Of a DNA stretch of 64,000 nt, positions 9,687-18,698 are shown piece after piece. The stretch's first letter is position 1. Each line of letters starts with the position of its first letter. The DNA is from Eubacteriaceae bacterium UBA6119 (lineage in GTDB: Bacteria > Bacillota > Clostridia > Eubacteriales > UBA1433), in NCBI GenBank assembly GCA_002423395.1, contig DIVZ01000002.1, positions 20,013-84,012 of the forward strand. Reading direction: 5' to 3'. The notes beneath the pieces are model-generated. The model ran no database searches. It worked only from the letters and a program-made list of their open reading frames with translations, and was not told where the DNA came from. A program made the translations under genes and the position numbers.

Positions 9687-10319
9687 ATGGCTATTATTTT
9701 TATCCGTTTACTTATTATGTACATTTTAATATTTATTCTTTTAAGATTAATGGGAAAACGTCAGATTGGCGACATGCAGCCTTTTGAGCTTGTTGTAACG
9801 CTTATGATAGCGCAGGTTGCAAGCGAGCCAATAGTTAACGGCGATGTTCCACTGCTACACGGAATAATACCGGTAATACTGCTTTTTTTTATTGAAAGCA
9901 TTATTTCGTTCTTTTCCTTAAAGTCTAAAAAGTTTAAAAACTTTGCAATAGGCTCTCCTTCGATTATTATTAAAAACGGCAAATTAAACTACAGGCAGAT
10001 GAAAAAGCTGCGAATAGGAATTGAGGACGTAATTGAGCTTACCAGAAACGCGGGAGAGATTGAGCTTGGAAACGTAAAGCACTTAATAATTGAAACTAAC
10101 GGCAAGCCGAGTATAATAACAGATAAAAAATCGCTGCCCGATATTTTAATCGCTGACGGAAAGTTCATGCGCGATATATACGGACGCCGCGGAGAAGCAA
10201 CGCTTAAAAAACTGAACGCAGAGCTGAGAAAAGCTAATATAAACACTATAGGCCAGGTAGTGCTTGCGTATGAATACGACCATAAAATTAATATTTTTGC
10301 GAAGGAGGAGATTATTTAA
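9687..10319 (+). CDS. DUF421 membrane protein (YetF-like)
   Basis: 210 residues. The N-terminal 90 residues hold three hydrophobic segments, with the family signature RLMGKRQIGDMQPFELVV at about 20-37. The C-terminal part is the cytosolic DUF421 domain, with IENGKL-like IIKNGKLN and the RxDDxx-like segment around LRIGIEDVIELTR. YetF-type proteins are membrane proteins of unknown biochemical role that are common in spore formers. No strong ribosome site is visible before the ATG at 9687. The next gene encodes a DUF4363 protein one base after this stop, a pairing that recurs in Clostridia, so the two proteins probably work together. Confidence 0.9.
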   Translation: MAIIFIRLLIMYILIFILLRLMGKRQIGDMQPFELVVTLMIAQVASEPIVNGDVPLLHGIIPVILLFFIESIISFFSLKSKKFKNFAIGSPSIIIKNGKLNYRQMKKLRIGIEDVIELTRNAGEIELGNVKHLIIETNGKPSIITDKKSLPDILIADGKFMRDIYGRRGEATLKKLNAELRKANINTIGQVVLAYEYDHKINIFAKEEII

Positions 10320-10320
10320 T

Positions 10321-10701
10321 ATGCGTAATTTAATTGTGGCTGTATGTCTTGTTGTTTTTATCGTTACAGTAGATATTGTAATAAGCCATTTAATCAAAGA
10401 AAGCTGTGATAATTTTTCTTCCTTGGGTGAAGAATATATAATCAGTTTGGAAGCAGGTGATTTTACAAAATCTGAAGATATTCTGCAAAAAATGAAAGAC
10501 AGTTGGGAGAGGGACGAATTTTTTTTGAAATGGGTTGCGAACCACAAGACAGTTGAAGAAATAGGCTCAAGTTTTAAAATTTCAGAAATATTTTTAAAGT
10601 ATAAAGACGCGCCGCATGCCGCCGCAGAATGCAAGATGCTTATGCATTTTTTAGAGCACCTGTATGAAAATGAACAGGTGAGCTTCGGAAATATTTTTTA
10701 A
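10321..10701 (+). CDS. DUF4363 family protein
   Basis: 126 residues from the ATG at 10321, which has GAAGGAGGAG about 10 nt upstream. A longer frame from 10264 would overlap the DUF421 gene and is not needed. A hydrophobic helix at about 4-22 anchors the protein, and the rest is predicted helical and outside the cell, with the family pattern of regularly spaced Trp, His and Leu (WERDEFFLKW). Function unknown. It sits one base after the DUF421 gene, so the pair is almost certainly co-transcribed and translationally close. Confidence 0.85.
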   Translation: MRNLIVAVCLVVFIVTVDIVISHLIKESCDNFSSLGEEYIISLEAGDFTKSEDILQKMKDSWERDEFFLKWVANHKTVEEIGSSFKISEIFLKYKDAPHAAAECKMLMHFLEHLYENEQVSFGNIF

Positions 10702-10702
10702 T

Positions 10703-11035
10703 TTATATAAAAACAAATTGCACCAAAATCATATATATAACCGTTCCCGCCGCAATGCTTAATATGAAATTTCTTTTAAATATGTGCAGAGCGAACACTG
10801 CGGCAAGCGAAATCGCCTGCGGCAAATACGATGAAGCGGCGGAAAAATTTAAGCCTTTAAGGCAGTAAACCAGAAGTATCGCTATAGACGCCTGCGGAAG
10901 AATATTCCCCAGATAAACAACGGAAGGCGGCATTTTGTCTTTAAGCTGCGAAAACAGCGCGAATGGAAAGTATCTTACGGCAAATGTCACCGCTCCCGCT
11001 ATAAATATAATCGTTACTGCGTAGGCGGTATTCAT
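10703..11035 (-). CDS. azlD: AzlD-type branched-chain amino acid export subunit
   Basis: 110 residues with four hydrophobic segments, the size and profile of AzlD. It contains the conserved TFAVRYFPFAL segment near residues 17-27 and YLGNILPQAS near 42-51. AzlD pairs with AzlC to form a two-component exporter of branched-chain amino acids and some analogues (AzlCD in Bacillus, YgaZH in E. coli). Its start overlaps the end of azlC by four bases (ATGA), so the two are translationally coupled. It converges on the DUF4363 gene with only one base between stop codons and no room for a separate terminator. Confidence 0.93.
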   Translation of the reverse strand: MNTAYAVTIIFIAGAVTFAVRYFPFALFSQLKDKMPPSVVYLGNILPQASIAILLVYCLKGLNFSAASSYLPQAISLAAVFALHIFKRNFILSIAAGTVIYMILVQFVFI

Positions 11036-11730
11036 GCTTTTCTCTCCTCCCCTTGTGCAATATAGTTTTTAAATATAATTAAAACAGCTGCGGATGATAT
11101 AAATGACGGCAGCAGAAAATTATCTGCACCGAATAAATACAGGCAGATAATCGAGCACGCTATTCCTACTGCCGACGCAGTTATTTTTTTGCTTGCCATA
11201 ATAAGTTCCGCCAATATAACAGCAAATAAAGCTGTCAGAGCAAAGTCTATACCTTTAGTATTAAAAGGTATTACATCTCCTATAAGCGAGCCTATAACGG
11301 AGCCTATAATCCAGTACATCTGATTTAAAAATGACATAAGAAAAAATGTTCTGTCATTGTTATACACTTCACTTTTGTTTTTTTGTGAACAAAGTATGGA
11401 ATACGTTTCGTCAGTCAGTGAAAAAATCATGTACCACTTTTTGGCTCCCATTTTATTAAAGCGTTCAATAAACGAAATACCGTAAAACATATGTCTGCTG
11501 CTTACGGCAATAGAGGCAACTATTACGGTTAAAATACTTATGGGATTTGTTAAAAATGGAATTAAAATAAATTGAAGCGAGCCTGAATATACTACACAGC
11601 TGATAAGCATTGCCCAAAGAAAATTATATCCGGCTTGGCAAAGCAAAAGTCCGAACGCTATGCCCACAAATATATAGCCGAATAAAATCGGTATTGTTAT
11701 TTTTAATGCCGTTTTTAAATCTTTTTTCAT
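11032..11730 (-). CDS. azlC: AzlC-type branched-chain amino acid export permease
   Basis: 232 residues with seven or more hydrophobic segments, the size of AzlC/YgaZ. The N-terminal region has PILFGYIFVGIAFG and the family's SLQFI and HMFYGIS segments. It is the large subunit of the branched-chain amino acid exporter; substrates are inferred from the family. It lies 30 bases after the end of scpB on the same strand, so it may be read through from the lysA/scp genes or from its own promoter. Window-wide there are several other branched-chain amino acid genes (two ilvD, an ilv-type attenuator), though they are far from this one. Confidence 0.93.
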   Translation of the reverse strand: MKKDLKTALKITIPILFGYIFVGIAFGLLLCQAGYNFLWAMLISCVVYSGSLQFILIPFLTNPISILTVIVASIAVSSRHMFYGISFIERFNKMGAKKWYMIFSLTDETYSILCSQKNKSEVYNNDRTFFLMSFLNQMYWIIGSVIGSLIGDVIPFNTKGIDFALTALFAVILAELIMASKKITASAVGIACSIICLYLFGADNFLLPSFISSAAVLIIFKNYIAQGEERKA

Positions 11731-11760
11731 AAATTGCCTGCAATAAATAGAATATAAGGT

Positions 11761-12312
11761 TTAAGATATTTCTTCCTGCGCCTGAAGTTGAATGTTTTCT
11801 GCAAATTCCTCAAAATCGGGAAGCTGTGAAAGATCCGCAATGCCTGCGAACAGCAAGAATCTGTCGGTAGTTTCAAACATAATGGGTTTGCCTATAACGT
11901 CTTTTCTGCCCGCTTCTCTAATTAGCCCTCTGTCATGAAGGTTTTTTACCGACGAATCGGCGTTTACGCCTCTTATAGCCTCAATTTCAGGACGTGTAAT
12001 AGGCTGACGGTACGCAATAATAGAAAGCGTCTCAAGCGACGCCTGAGAAAGTTTGGAAGATATGTATTCTTTAAATAAAGCCTGTACATATTCAAAATAC
12101 TCGCACCTTGTGCTCATTTGATATTTATCTTTAAGCTTTAGTATAACCAGCCCGCTCATATTGTAATTATATTCGTCCGCAAGCTCCGATGCCGCCTTGT
12201 TTACCTGCTCAATATCTGTTTTGGTAATACTTGCAATAACTTGCGCTTCCAGCGGTTCCGCATATGCGAAAAGCATGGCTTCTATTGTTTTTTTTAAAAT
12301 TTCATTATCCAA
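11761..12312 (-). CDS. scpB: Segregation and condensation protein B
   Basis: 183 residues containing two winged-helix domains typical of ScpB. Family landmarks are IEAMLFAYAEPL near the start and LETLSIIAYRQPITRPEIE near residue 95-115. ScpB dimerises and binds ScpA and the SMC ATPase to form the condensin complex that organises and segregates the chromosome. The start codon overlaps the end of scpA by eight bases, the usual arrangement. Confidence 0.97.
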   Translation of the reverse strand: MDNEILKKTIEAMLFAYAEPLEAQVIASITKTDIEQVNKAASELADEYNYNMSGLVILKLKDKYQMSTRCEYFEYVQALFKEYISSKLSQASLETLSIIAYRQPITRPEIEAIRGVNADSSVKNLHDRGLIREAGRKDVIGKPIMFETTDRFLLFAGIADLSQLPDFEEFAENIQLQAQEEIS

Positions 12313-13039
12313 TTTGCTCTCCCGAATTAATTCCTATGATTATATCGTCGAAATTTTTTTCCTGTTTTAAATTAATAAGATTCTGTTTCATCATTTCAAG
12401 CATTGCCAAAAACAGCGTTATGCCGTGAGTTATGTTTTTTTGCTGTGAAAGTATTTTTAAAAAACTCAAATTTCCGCTATATGCAAGCGCGGTTTTTATC
12501 TCGGAAATTTTTTCATATACCGTTACTTTTTCGCTTTGTAATTTCTCGTAGTTTTCAAGCCTGTCTGCAAGTATTTTGCTTTCAGCCAAGTAGCGTTTCA
12601 TTATGCTTGAAAGAATGTCTAAATCTATGTCAATGTTTTCCGGCTCCACGAAAATTGTTTTTACATACATAGGGTCTTTTATAAATGTGTGGAAATAGCT
12701 CTCCTGCCCTTTGGCAAGATATGAGCTTATTTCTTTGAATATTTTGTATTCATACAGCCTTTTTGCAAGCTCTTCTCTGGGATCTTCTTCTTCCTGTTCT
12801 TCAGCATCAACAGGCAGAAGCATTTTTGATTTTATTTCAAGCAGCTGTGCGGCCATTATTATAAATTCGGTAGCGACATTTAAGTCCATGCTTTGTCTGG
12901 CGTAAATATAGTCCATATACTGCCTTGTTATTTCCACTATAGGAATGTCATAAATATCTACTTCATTTTTATTAATTAAGAAAAGCAGTAAGTCAAGAGG
13001 TCCTTCGAAGTTTTTGGTGTTGATACTATACTTATCCAT
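12305..13039 (-). CDS. scpA: Segregation and condensation protein A (kleisin)
   Basis: 244 residues. The N-terminal kleisin helix region contains the signature FEGPLDLLLFLI at residues 10-21, followed by YDIPIVEITRQYM. The middle is acidic and the C-terminal winged-helix part contacts the SMC head. ScpA bridges the SMC heads within the condensin complex. It follows the M50 protease gene by two bases and overlaps scpB by eight. Confidence 0.97.
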   Translation of the reverse strand: MDKYSINTKNFEGPLDLLLFLINKNEVDIYDIPIVEITRQYMDYIYARQSMDLNVATEFIIMAAQLLEIKSKMLLPVDAEEQEEEDPREELAKRLYEYKIFKEISSYLAKGQESYFHTFIKDPMYVKTIFVEPENIDIDLDILSSIMKRYLAESKILADRLENYEKLQSEKVTVYEKISEIKTALAYSGNLSFLKILSQQKNITHGITLFLAMLEMMKQNLINLKQEKNFDDIIIGINSGEQIG

Positions 13040-13041
13040 CG

Positions 13042-13704
13042 CTACCCTAAAATATTAATTATAAAATGCCATATAAAATTAATAAGTCCGCCGCCGAGAA
13101 CGCTCATTATTCTTGATATCATTCCAGTAAAAATTAAAATCAGCAGCGCAAAATACATATATTTTTCATATTGATAGAATTTATATTCAAGTTTTTGCGG
13201 AAGCATTGATGCAAGCACTTTTGAGCCGTCCAGCGGAGGCAGCGGAATTAAATTAAACACGCACAAAAACGCGTTATAAACAAATATATAATAAACTATA
13301 TTTACAAATACCATAGCAGCAACAGATGAAGACGAGGCAAACAGCATATATTTTAAAATAAAATATAAAAAACCTGATATTAATGCGAGTAAAAAATTCA
13401 TTGCGGGTCCGGCAAGCGCTGTTAAAAGCATTCCAGATCTGCGATTTTTAAATTTATTAGGGTTTATTCCGACGGGTTTAGCCCATCCGAACCTTAATAG
13501 AATAAGACAGATTGTTCCTAAGAAATCAAGATGAGCAAGCGGGTTAACCGTAAGTCTGCCCATATTTTTTGCCGTATCATCGCCAAGCTTATAGCTGACA
13601 TAAGCATGCGCAAACTCATGGAATGACAGCGCAATAAGCAGAGCAGGTACTGAATATAAAATTTGCTGTATATTGTTCGAACTAAACCAACTACTTAAAT
13701 TCAA
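13042..13704 (-). CDS. Site-2 protease family (M50) zinc membrane protease
   Basis: 220 residues with about six membrane segments. The zinc motif HEFAH is at 29-33 within the second hydrophobic segment, and the third ligand is probably the Asp in NLIPLPPLDGSK near residue 168. This is the short YwhC-like type without a PDZ domain, common next to scpA in Clostridia. The substrate is unknown; related proteases cut membrane-bound regulators. It lies between lysA (25 bases upstream) and scpA (2 bases downstream) on the same strand. Confidence 0.92.
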   Translation of the reverse strand: MNLSSWFSSNNIQQILYSVPALLIALSFHEFAHAYVSYKLGDDTAKNMGRLTVNPLAHLDFLGTICLILLRFGWAKPVGINPNKFKNRRSGMLLTALAGPAMNFLLALISGFLYFILKYMLFASSSSVAAMVFVNIVYYIFVYNAFLCVFNLIPLPPLDGSKVLASMLPQKLEYKFYQYEKYMYFALLILIFTGMISRIMSVLGGGLINFIWHFIINILG

Positions 13705-13728
13705 ATGTTTTCTCCTTAAAAGATGTTT

Positions 13729-15003
13729 TTATTCAAGCCATGAGGGTACGCAGTCGCTTCTCGTCATATCCTCCCAGTTTTCCCTTTTTACCATTATCTC
13801 GCTCTTATCGCCTTTAAGAAGCACTACCGCTGGGCGAGGAAGTCGGTTGTAATTGCTTGACATAGAGTAATTATACGCCCCTGTGTTAAGCACCGCAAGT
13901 ATGTCGCCGGGTTCGCATTTGGGAATTAATATATCACTTATCAAAGTATCCGTCTCGCAGCACTTGCCGGATATTGTAACAAGGTCGTTTTTCTCATCGT
14001 TAAATCTGTTTGCAACATAAGCCCTGTGCACCGCATGATAAAGAGCTGGGCGCGGATTTTCATACATTCCGCCGTCTACGCTTACGTATTTGCGCAGGTA
14101 CGGTATTTCTTTTACTGTGCCTACTTTATAAAGGGTAATACCGGCTGTACCGACAATGTATCTGCCGGGTTCAACGATTATTTTAGGTATATCTATCTCA
14201 AGCTCTCTGCATTTATCTGCCAGGAGCTGATGAAGTGACGACACGTATTCGTCTACTGAGAATATTGCTTCGTCTGCCAGGTAATTTATGCCAAATCCCC
14301 CGCCGAGGTTAAGTTCCTGAATTTTAATGCCCAGCTCTTCAATGTTGTACATCAGCTCAAGCATGTTGTTAGCGGCTATAATAAACGAGTTTTTAGCAAA
14401 TATCTGTGAGCCTATATGACAATGCAGACCTATAAGATTTAAATGTTCGCAATTAGATACACATCTTGCCGCTCTCATCGCAATTGAAATGGGTATTCCG
14501 AACTTTGAGTCAATTCTTCCAGTCTGCACATATTCATGTGTATGAGCCTCTATATTCGGCGTTACCCTAATATGCACATTTTGTTTTTTGTTCATTTTTG
14601 CGCATATACTTTGCAGCAGTTCTATTTCATATAAGCTGTCTATGACAATGCGGCCAACATTATTTTCAAGCGCGTACATTATTTCTTCTTCGCTTTTATT
14701 GCTGCCGTGCAGAGTTACTCTGTTAGCCGATATCCCCGCTTTTAGAGCGGTATACAGCTCTCCTCCGCTTACAACGTCTATTGATATGTTTTCGTCTTTT
14801 ATGATTTTGCACATAGCAAGATTTAAAAAAGCTTTGCCGGCATAATTTATATCAAATTTAAGCCCTTCTTTTTTAAAGGCCGATTTTATTGTAATAATGT
14901 TCTGCCTTATAATATCTTCGCTCATTACATATAATGGAGTGCCGTATTTTTCTGCTAGCCCCACCGTATCATGTCCTGAAAAAATAAAATGATTTGTCTT
15001 CAC
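13729..15003 (-). CDS. lysA: Diaminopimelate decarboxylase
   Basis: 424 residues, a fold-type III PLP enzyme that removes CO2 from meso-diaminopimelate to give L-lysine. The PLP lysine is Lys57 in NYAGKAFLNL. A glycine-rich phosphate-binding segment ELNLGGGFGI, the HCHIGSQI motif and the C-terminal KCCETDTLI segment, which supplies a residue to the neighbouring active site, are all present. It heads the minus-strand run lysA-M50-scpA-scpB-azlC-azlD. No lysine riboswitch is evident upstream: the gap to the next gene's terminator is about 90 bases of AT-rich DNA. Confidence 0.95.
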   Translation of the reverse strand: MKTNHFIFSGHDTVGLAEKYGTPLYVMSEDIIRQNIITIKSAFKKEGLKFDINYAGKAFLNLAMCKIIKDENISIDVVSGGELYTALKAGISANRVTLHGSNKSEEEIMYALENNVGRIVIDSLYEIELLQSICAKMNKKQNVHIRVTPNIEAHTHEYVQTGRIDSKFGIPISIAMRAARCVSNCEHLNLIGLHCHIGSQIFAKNSFIIAANNMLELMYNIEELGIKIQELNLGGGFGINYLADEAIFSVDEYVSSLHQLLADKCRELEIDIPKIIVEPGRYIVGTAGITLYKVGTVKEIPYLRKYVSVDGGMYENPRPALYHAVHRAYVANRFNDEKNDLVTISGKCCETDTLISDILIPKCEPGDILAVLNTGAYNYSMSSNYNRLPRPAVVLLKGDKSEIMVKRENWEDMTRSDCVPSWLE

Positions 15004-15095
15004 GCTCTACCACCTGTATTACTATAAATTAAGATATTATTTTATCAAATAATTATATAATAATCAAATTATATTTAATTGTGTTTTAAACAAAA

Positions 15096-15122
15096 TAAAA
15101 GCGCATATAATACGCGCTTTTA
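15096..15122 (-). terminator. Intrinsic terminator after the oxidoreductase operon
   Basis: AAAAGCGC and GCGCTTTT form an 8-bp stem around 9 nt, located just after the stop of the gamma subunit gene on the minus strand. A T-rich stretch follows in that direction. Confidence 0.8.
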
Positions 15123-15150
15123 TTTTTAAATATTTGATTACAAATTAAGA

Positions 15151-15684
15151 TTATACTAATTCTGCTCCGGCTTTAATGCAGGCAATATTAGAATCTACAA
15201 ATTTAGCTTTGTCGCCTGTGAATGTCTTTTTGACCAATTCATAAAGGCTGTCAAGCGAAACTGTTCCGGTAACTTTTGCATATGCGCCAAGTATTACCAT
15301 ATTTCCGCCTTTAGCATTTCCGATTTTTTCAGCAACTGTGTTTGCGTCAATATAGTATACGCTTATATCTGTACGTGTTGCTTTTTCTTTTATTACTGAG
15401 CTGTTTATGAAAAGCTTTCCGCCTTTTAAAACAGCCGATTCAAATTTGTGCAGCGACGGCAAGTTCATTGCTATTACAGAATCCGCTTCCAAAAGCTGAG
15501 CTGAGCCTATTTCGCTGTCCGATACAACAACACTGCAGTTAGCTGTGCCGCCTCTCATTTCAGGACCATAAGACGGAGCCCATGTTACTTCTTTGCCTTC
15601 TGAAAAACCAGCGTATGCTATCATTTGGCCAACACGAAGAACGCCCTGTCCACCGAAACCTGCAACTATTACTTGTTCTAACAT
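15151..15684 (-). CDS. 2-oxoacid:ferredoxin oxidoreductase, gamma subunit
   Basis: 177 residues. It starts with the gamma-domain signature VIVAGFGGQGVLR at 5-17, followed by TWAPSYGPEMRGGTANC, both typical of the KorC/VorC/PorC family. The complex converts a 2-oxoacid, CoA and oxidised ferredoxin to acyl-CoA, CO2 and reduced ferredoxin, and can run in reverse in anaerobes. The gene is last in the order ferredoxin-alpha-beta-gamma. Substrate (2-oxoglutarate, 2-oxoisovalerate or another) cannot be fixed from this subunit. Confidence 0.93.
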   Translation of the reverse strand: MLEQVIVAGFGGQGVLRVGQMIAYAGFSEGKEVTWAPSYGPEMRGGTANCSVVVSDSEIGSAQLLEADSVIAMNLPSLHKFESAVLKGGKLFINSSVIKEKATRTDISVYYIDANTVAEKIGNAKGGNMVILGAYAKVTGTVSLDSLYELVKKTFTGDKAKFVDSNIACIKAGAELV

Positions 15685-15701
15685 TTCACATTCCCTCCTT
15701 C

Positions 15702-16436
15702 TTAATAATCCTTATAATTTCCTAACGGATAGTAAGGAATCAGATTTTCCTCTAACCATTTAAGAGCGTTTACAGCAGAGTAGCCCCAGTTTGTAGGACA
15801 TGTTGACAATACTTCAACAAGACCGAAACCTTTGCCTTCAAGCTGCAACTCAAATGCTCTTCTTATTGCTTTTTTTGCTTTTCTTACGTTTGCTGGATTA
15901 TTTACTGATACACGTTCTACAAATTTAGCGCCTTCAATTGTCGCAATCATTTCAGCTATTCTTATAGGTTTTCCGCAATGTTCTTCGCTTCTTCCGTAAG
16001 GAGCCGTTGTTGCTTTTTGTCCAACCAAAGTTGTAGGCGCCATCTGTCCGCCTGTCATACCGTAAATTGCGTTATTTACAAATATTGTGGAGATTTTTTC
16101 TCCTCTGTGAGCGGCATGTACTATTTCCGCAGTACCGATTGACGCTAAGTCGCCGTCGCCCTGGTATGTGAAAACAAATTTGTCAGGATGTGTTCTTTTT
16201 ATGCCTGTCGCAACTGCCGGAGCTCTTCCGTGACCTGCTATATACATGTCACACGCGAAGAAGAAATCGCAAAGCGCTGAACATCCAACTGGGCCTACGC
16301 CTATTGCTTTGTCATAAACTCCGAGTTCAACTAAGTTTTCAGCTACGAGTTTATGGATTATCCCATGGGTACAACCTGGGCAATATGTTAACGGCGCGTC
16401 CGTTAAAGCTATTGATTTTTTATATACAACTGCCAT
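15702..16436 (-). CDS. 2-oxoacid:ferredoxin oxidoreductase, beta (thiamine diphosphate) subunit
   Basis: 244 residues. The thiamine diphosphate motif begins with GDGD at 93-96 and ends at the NNAIYGMTGGQ segment. An N-terminal CPGC motif at 19-22 and further Cys residues fit the short beta subunits of the Kor/Vor type. The ATG overlaps the stop of the alpha gene by one base (TAATG), indicating translational coupling and equal production. Confidence 0.94.
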   Translation of the reverse strand: MAVVYKKSIALTDAPLTYCPGCTHGIIHKLVAENLVELGVYDKAIGVGPVGCSALCDFFFACDMYIAGHGRAPAVATGIKRTHPDKFVFTYQGDGDLASIGTAEIVHAAHRGEKISTIFVNNAIYGMTGGQMAPTTLVGQKATTAPYGRSEEHCGKPIRIAEMIATIEGAKFVERVSVNNPANVRKAKKAIRRAFELQLEGKGFGLVEVLSTCPTNWGYSAVNALKWLEENLIPYYPLGNYKDY

Positions 16437-17497
16437 TATTTTGTACCTCCTAATATATTTTTAACTTTTTCGAATACTTGTTCCGGAATGATTGGGTTTC
16501 CGCCTGTTCTTCCGAAGAATTCTACCGGATATTTTCCTAGTACTGATAATCTAACATCTTCTATCATTTGACCGCAGCTTTGTTCTACTGCGAGTATTGC
16601 TTTGCATTTAGGATTGATTTTGTCAAAAGCAACTTTGGGGAACGGATAAAGGCTTATTGGTCTTATTAAACCTACTTTCAATCCTTCTTCTTTTGCTTTT
16701 TTAAGTACGTTCTTGCATGCTCTGCTCGGTGTGCCGTAAGCAACTAGAACAAGGTCAGCGTCTTCAACGTCTATTGATTCATATTTAACGTATTTTTCGG
16801 ATATTTCTTTTAATTTAGCCTGGATTTTATTGTTTTTAGCTTCCAAAACGTCTGCCGCCAAATCCATAGCGTTTATTCTATTGTGGACTCCTCTTGCTAT
16901 GTGATTACCATCTGCCGCCCACGGTTTGTTGGGCACATATTTTTTGTACTCAGGTATTTCAACAGGTTCCATCATCTGGCCTATCATACCGTCGCCTAAA
17001 ACTAAAACAGGCATTCTGTATTCATCTGCTATATCGAATGCTTCAACTATTAAGTCTGCGCATTCCTGAACGCTTGCGGGTGCGAAACACGGATGATAGT
17101 AGTCACCGTTTCCGCCGCCTCTTGTACACATGAAATAGTCGCCCTGCTGCGGCAAAATATTGCCAAGACCCGGGCCGCCTCTTGAAATGTTAACAATAAC
17201 TGCCGGCAATTCAGCAGATACCATATATGTCAGTCCTTCTTGTTTAAGAGCAAGTCCCGGAGATGATGTTGATGTTATTACTCTTGCGCCTGCGCCGGCT
17301 GCTCCGTATACCATGTAACTGGCAGCTACTTCACTTTCAGCCTGAAGAAAACAAGCGCCTACTTTCGGCATTTCTCTTGCCATAAACTCAATTAATTCAC
17401 TTTGCGGTGTTATAGGATAACCGAAGAAATGCGTAGCGCCTGCATTTATTGCTGCCTGAGCTATTGCTTCGTTACCTTTCATCAATTTTTTTGCCAT
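16436..17497 (-). CDS. vorB: 2-oxoacid:ferredoxin oxidoreductase, alpha subunit (VorB-like)
   Basis: 353 residues, with the pyrimidine-binding domain (MKGNEAIAQAAINAGA near the start, GYPITPQSELIE, and STSSPGLALKQEG) followed by the transketolase C-terminal-like domain. The sequence pattern fits the group usually named 3-methyl-2-oxobutanoate dehydrogenase subunit VorB, but 2-oxoglutarate enzymes (KorA) are close relatives and I cannot separate them by eye. A branched-chain substrate would fit the other branched-chain genes in the window, which is inference only. Followed by the beta gene with a one-base overlap. Confidence 0.92.
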   Translation of the reverse strand: MAKKLMKGNEAIAQAAINAGATHFFGYPITPQSELIEFMAREMPKVGACFLQAESEVAASYMVYGAAGAGARVITSTSSPGLALKQEGLTYMVSAELPAVIVNISRGGPGLGNILPQQGDYFMCTRGGGNGDYYHPCFAPASVQECADLIVEAFDIADEYRMPVLVLGDGMIGQMMEPVEIPEYKKYVPNKPWAADGNHIARGVHNRINAMDLAADVLEAKNNKIQAKLKEISEKYVKYESIDVEDADLVLVAYGTPSRACKNVLKKAKEEGLKVGLIRPISLYPFPKVAFDKINPKCKAILAVEQSCGQMIEDVRLSVLGKYPVEFFGRTGGNPIIPEQVFEKVKNILGGTK

Positions 17498-17517
17498 TTT
17501 TTCCTTCTCCTTCCTTC

Positions 17518-17727
17518 CTATTCTTTTTCAACAGTAATGATACTGTCCGGACACATAATCGCGCAGGTTCCGCACGCTATGCATTCGTCATTTACAACTG
17601 TTACAGGAAAGTATCCTTTCGTATTGGTTTCTTTTCCTAATTCTAAGGTTTTTTTGGGACAGAAATTAACACACAGTTCACAGCCTTTGCATTTTTCTGA
17701 GTCAATTGTGAGTTTTCCTTTTGCCAT
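17518..17727 (-). CDS. 2-oxoacid:ferredoxin oxidoreductase, delta subunit (2x[4Fe-4S] ferredoxin)
   Basis: 69 residues with two cluster motifs: CKGCELCVNFCP near 14-25 and CIACGTCAIMCP near 48-59. Each is the standard CxxCxxCxxxCP of [4Fe-4S] ferredoxins. It should carry electrons from the thiamine active site to soluble ferredoxin. First structural subunit gene in the operon, 24 bases after the P-loop ATPase gene, with a GAAAGGTGG ribosome site. Confidence 0.95.
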   Translation of the reverse strand: MAKGKLTIDSEKCKGCELCVNFCPKKTLELGKETNTKGYFPVTVVNDECIACGTCAIMCPDSIITVEKE

Positions 17728-17751
17728 TTTATTGCCACCTTTCTTATTTAT

Positions 17752-18447
17752 TTAAAGCCACTCGGGCCTCATAAGCAGTTTCATCGGGAATTTTTTCCCT
17801 GCTAGATCATATTTGCTCATATCCACCATGTTCTCAATATACGACGCATAAACAACCGGCAAGCCCGTATACTCGCTCACCTCTCGCACTAATTTATCGC
17901 CTGCCAAGATATCCTGTTCAGACGTTTCTCTTACTAAATGAGTATTGTTTACAAGCCCATTTATTTTTAGCTTTGATTTAAGTTCAATACCTTCCATAAA
18001 ATCAACGACTTGCTGAACCGTAGTTGTTTCCGGTCTGTTTGCATTTACAACCATCCACATTTTATAATCAATTTTTTCAATATTTTCCGAAAATCGCCCC
18101 AAGGCCGTTGCCCCTACGGGGTTTCCGCCAACGTCAATTATTCCAAAATATTTATCTGTTTGAGTTAATACGTTAAATTCAGCGGAGACCGAAGGAAGAT
18201 CTATCGAGTTAGAATCTTTTACACTTAAGCTTGATGCTATTACTCTTATGCCTTTAGAATTGAGTTCATCTGCAATTTCTCTCGAACGAAAATAAGGATT
18301 AACAATATCCAGGTCTGCAATGGCTACATTTTCTCCTTGCGACTGCATATATTCTGCATAGTTTACTGAAAATTCTGTTTTTCCGCTTCCGTAATGTCCT
18401 ACAATGATAGTTAATTTGATGTTTTTGGGATTAATATTTGGAGTCAT
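17752..18447 (-). CDS. P-loop ATPase (CobQ/CobB/MinD-like nucleotide-binding protein)
   Basis: 231 residues with Walker A GHYGSGKT at 17-24, then ADLDIVNPYF, an Asp-containing deviant-Walker-type segment, and DVGGNPVGATALG. It belongs to the SIMIBI class of P-loop proteins. Genes of this type regularly head Kor/Vor operons in Clostridia, so a role in assembly, cluster insertion or quality control of the oxidoreductase is a reasonable guess, though undemonstrated. It is the first gene after the promoter at 18493-18521. Confidence 0.82.
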   Translation of the reverse strand: MTPNINPKNIKLTIIVGHYGSGKTEFSVNYAEYMQSQGENVAIADLDIVNPYFRSREIADELNSKGIRVIASSLSVKDSNSIDLPSVSAEFNVLTQTDKYFGIIDVGGNPVGATALGRFSENIEKIDYKMWMVVNANRPETTTVQQVVDFMEGIELKSKLKINGLVNNTHLVRETSEQDILAGDKLVREVSEYTGLPVVYASYIENMVDMSKYDLAGKKFPMKLLMRPEWL

Positions 18448-18492
18448 CAGAACCTCTAAAGTTAAATTTTTAACAACGTTTTACCAAAAAAT

Positions 18493-18521
18493 ACAATAGC
18501 ACAAAACCAATGCAATGTCAA
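18493..18521 (-). promoter_or_regulatory. Sigma-A-type promoter of the ATPase-oxidoreductase operon
   Basis: On the minus strand TTGACA is followed after 17 bases by TATTGT, 46 bases before the ATG of the P-loop ATPase gene. It matches the housekeeping consensus at 10 of 12 positions (TATTGT versus TATAAT). Confidence 0.75.
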
Positions 18522-18647
18522 TATACAAGCATTATTTTTGTTGCATTCTAAAAGTACTTTTAATATTTAGATTATTCTATTATGTCGAAAAAAATAGTCA
18601 TTATTCTTATTTTTTAAATTTATTTATATTCTTTGTTGTTCAATAAA

Positions 18648-18682
18648 AAAAGAATTGTATAAGTTTTAACTCCAATTCTTTT
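18648..18682 (-). terminator. Intrinsic terminator after the flippase gene
   Basis: AAAAGAATTG and CAATTCTTTT form a 10-bp stem with a 15-nt loop, 17 bases past the stop of the minus-strand flippase gene and followed by a T run in that direction. Confidence 0.75.
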
Positions 18683-18698
18683 ATATCATTTTAAGATA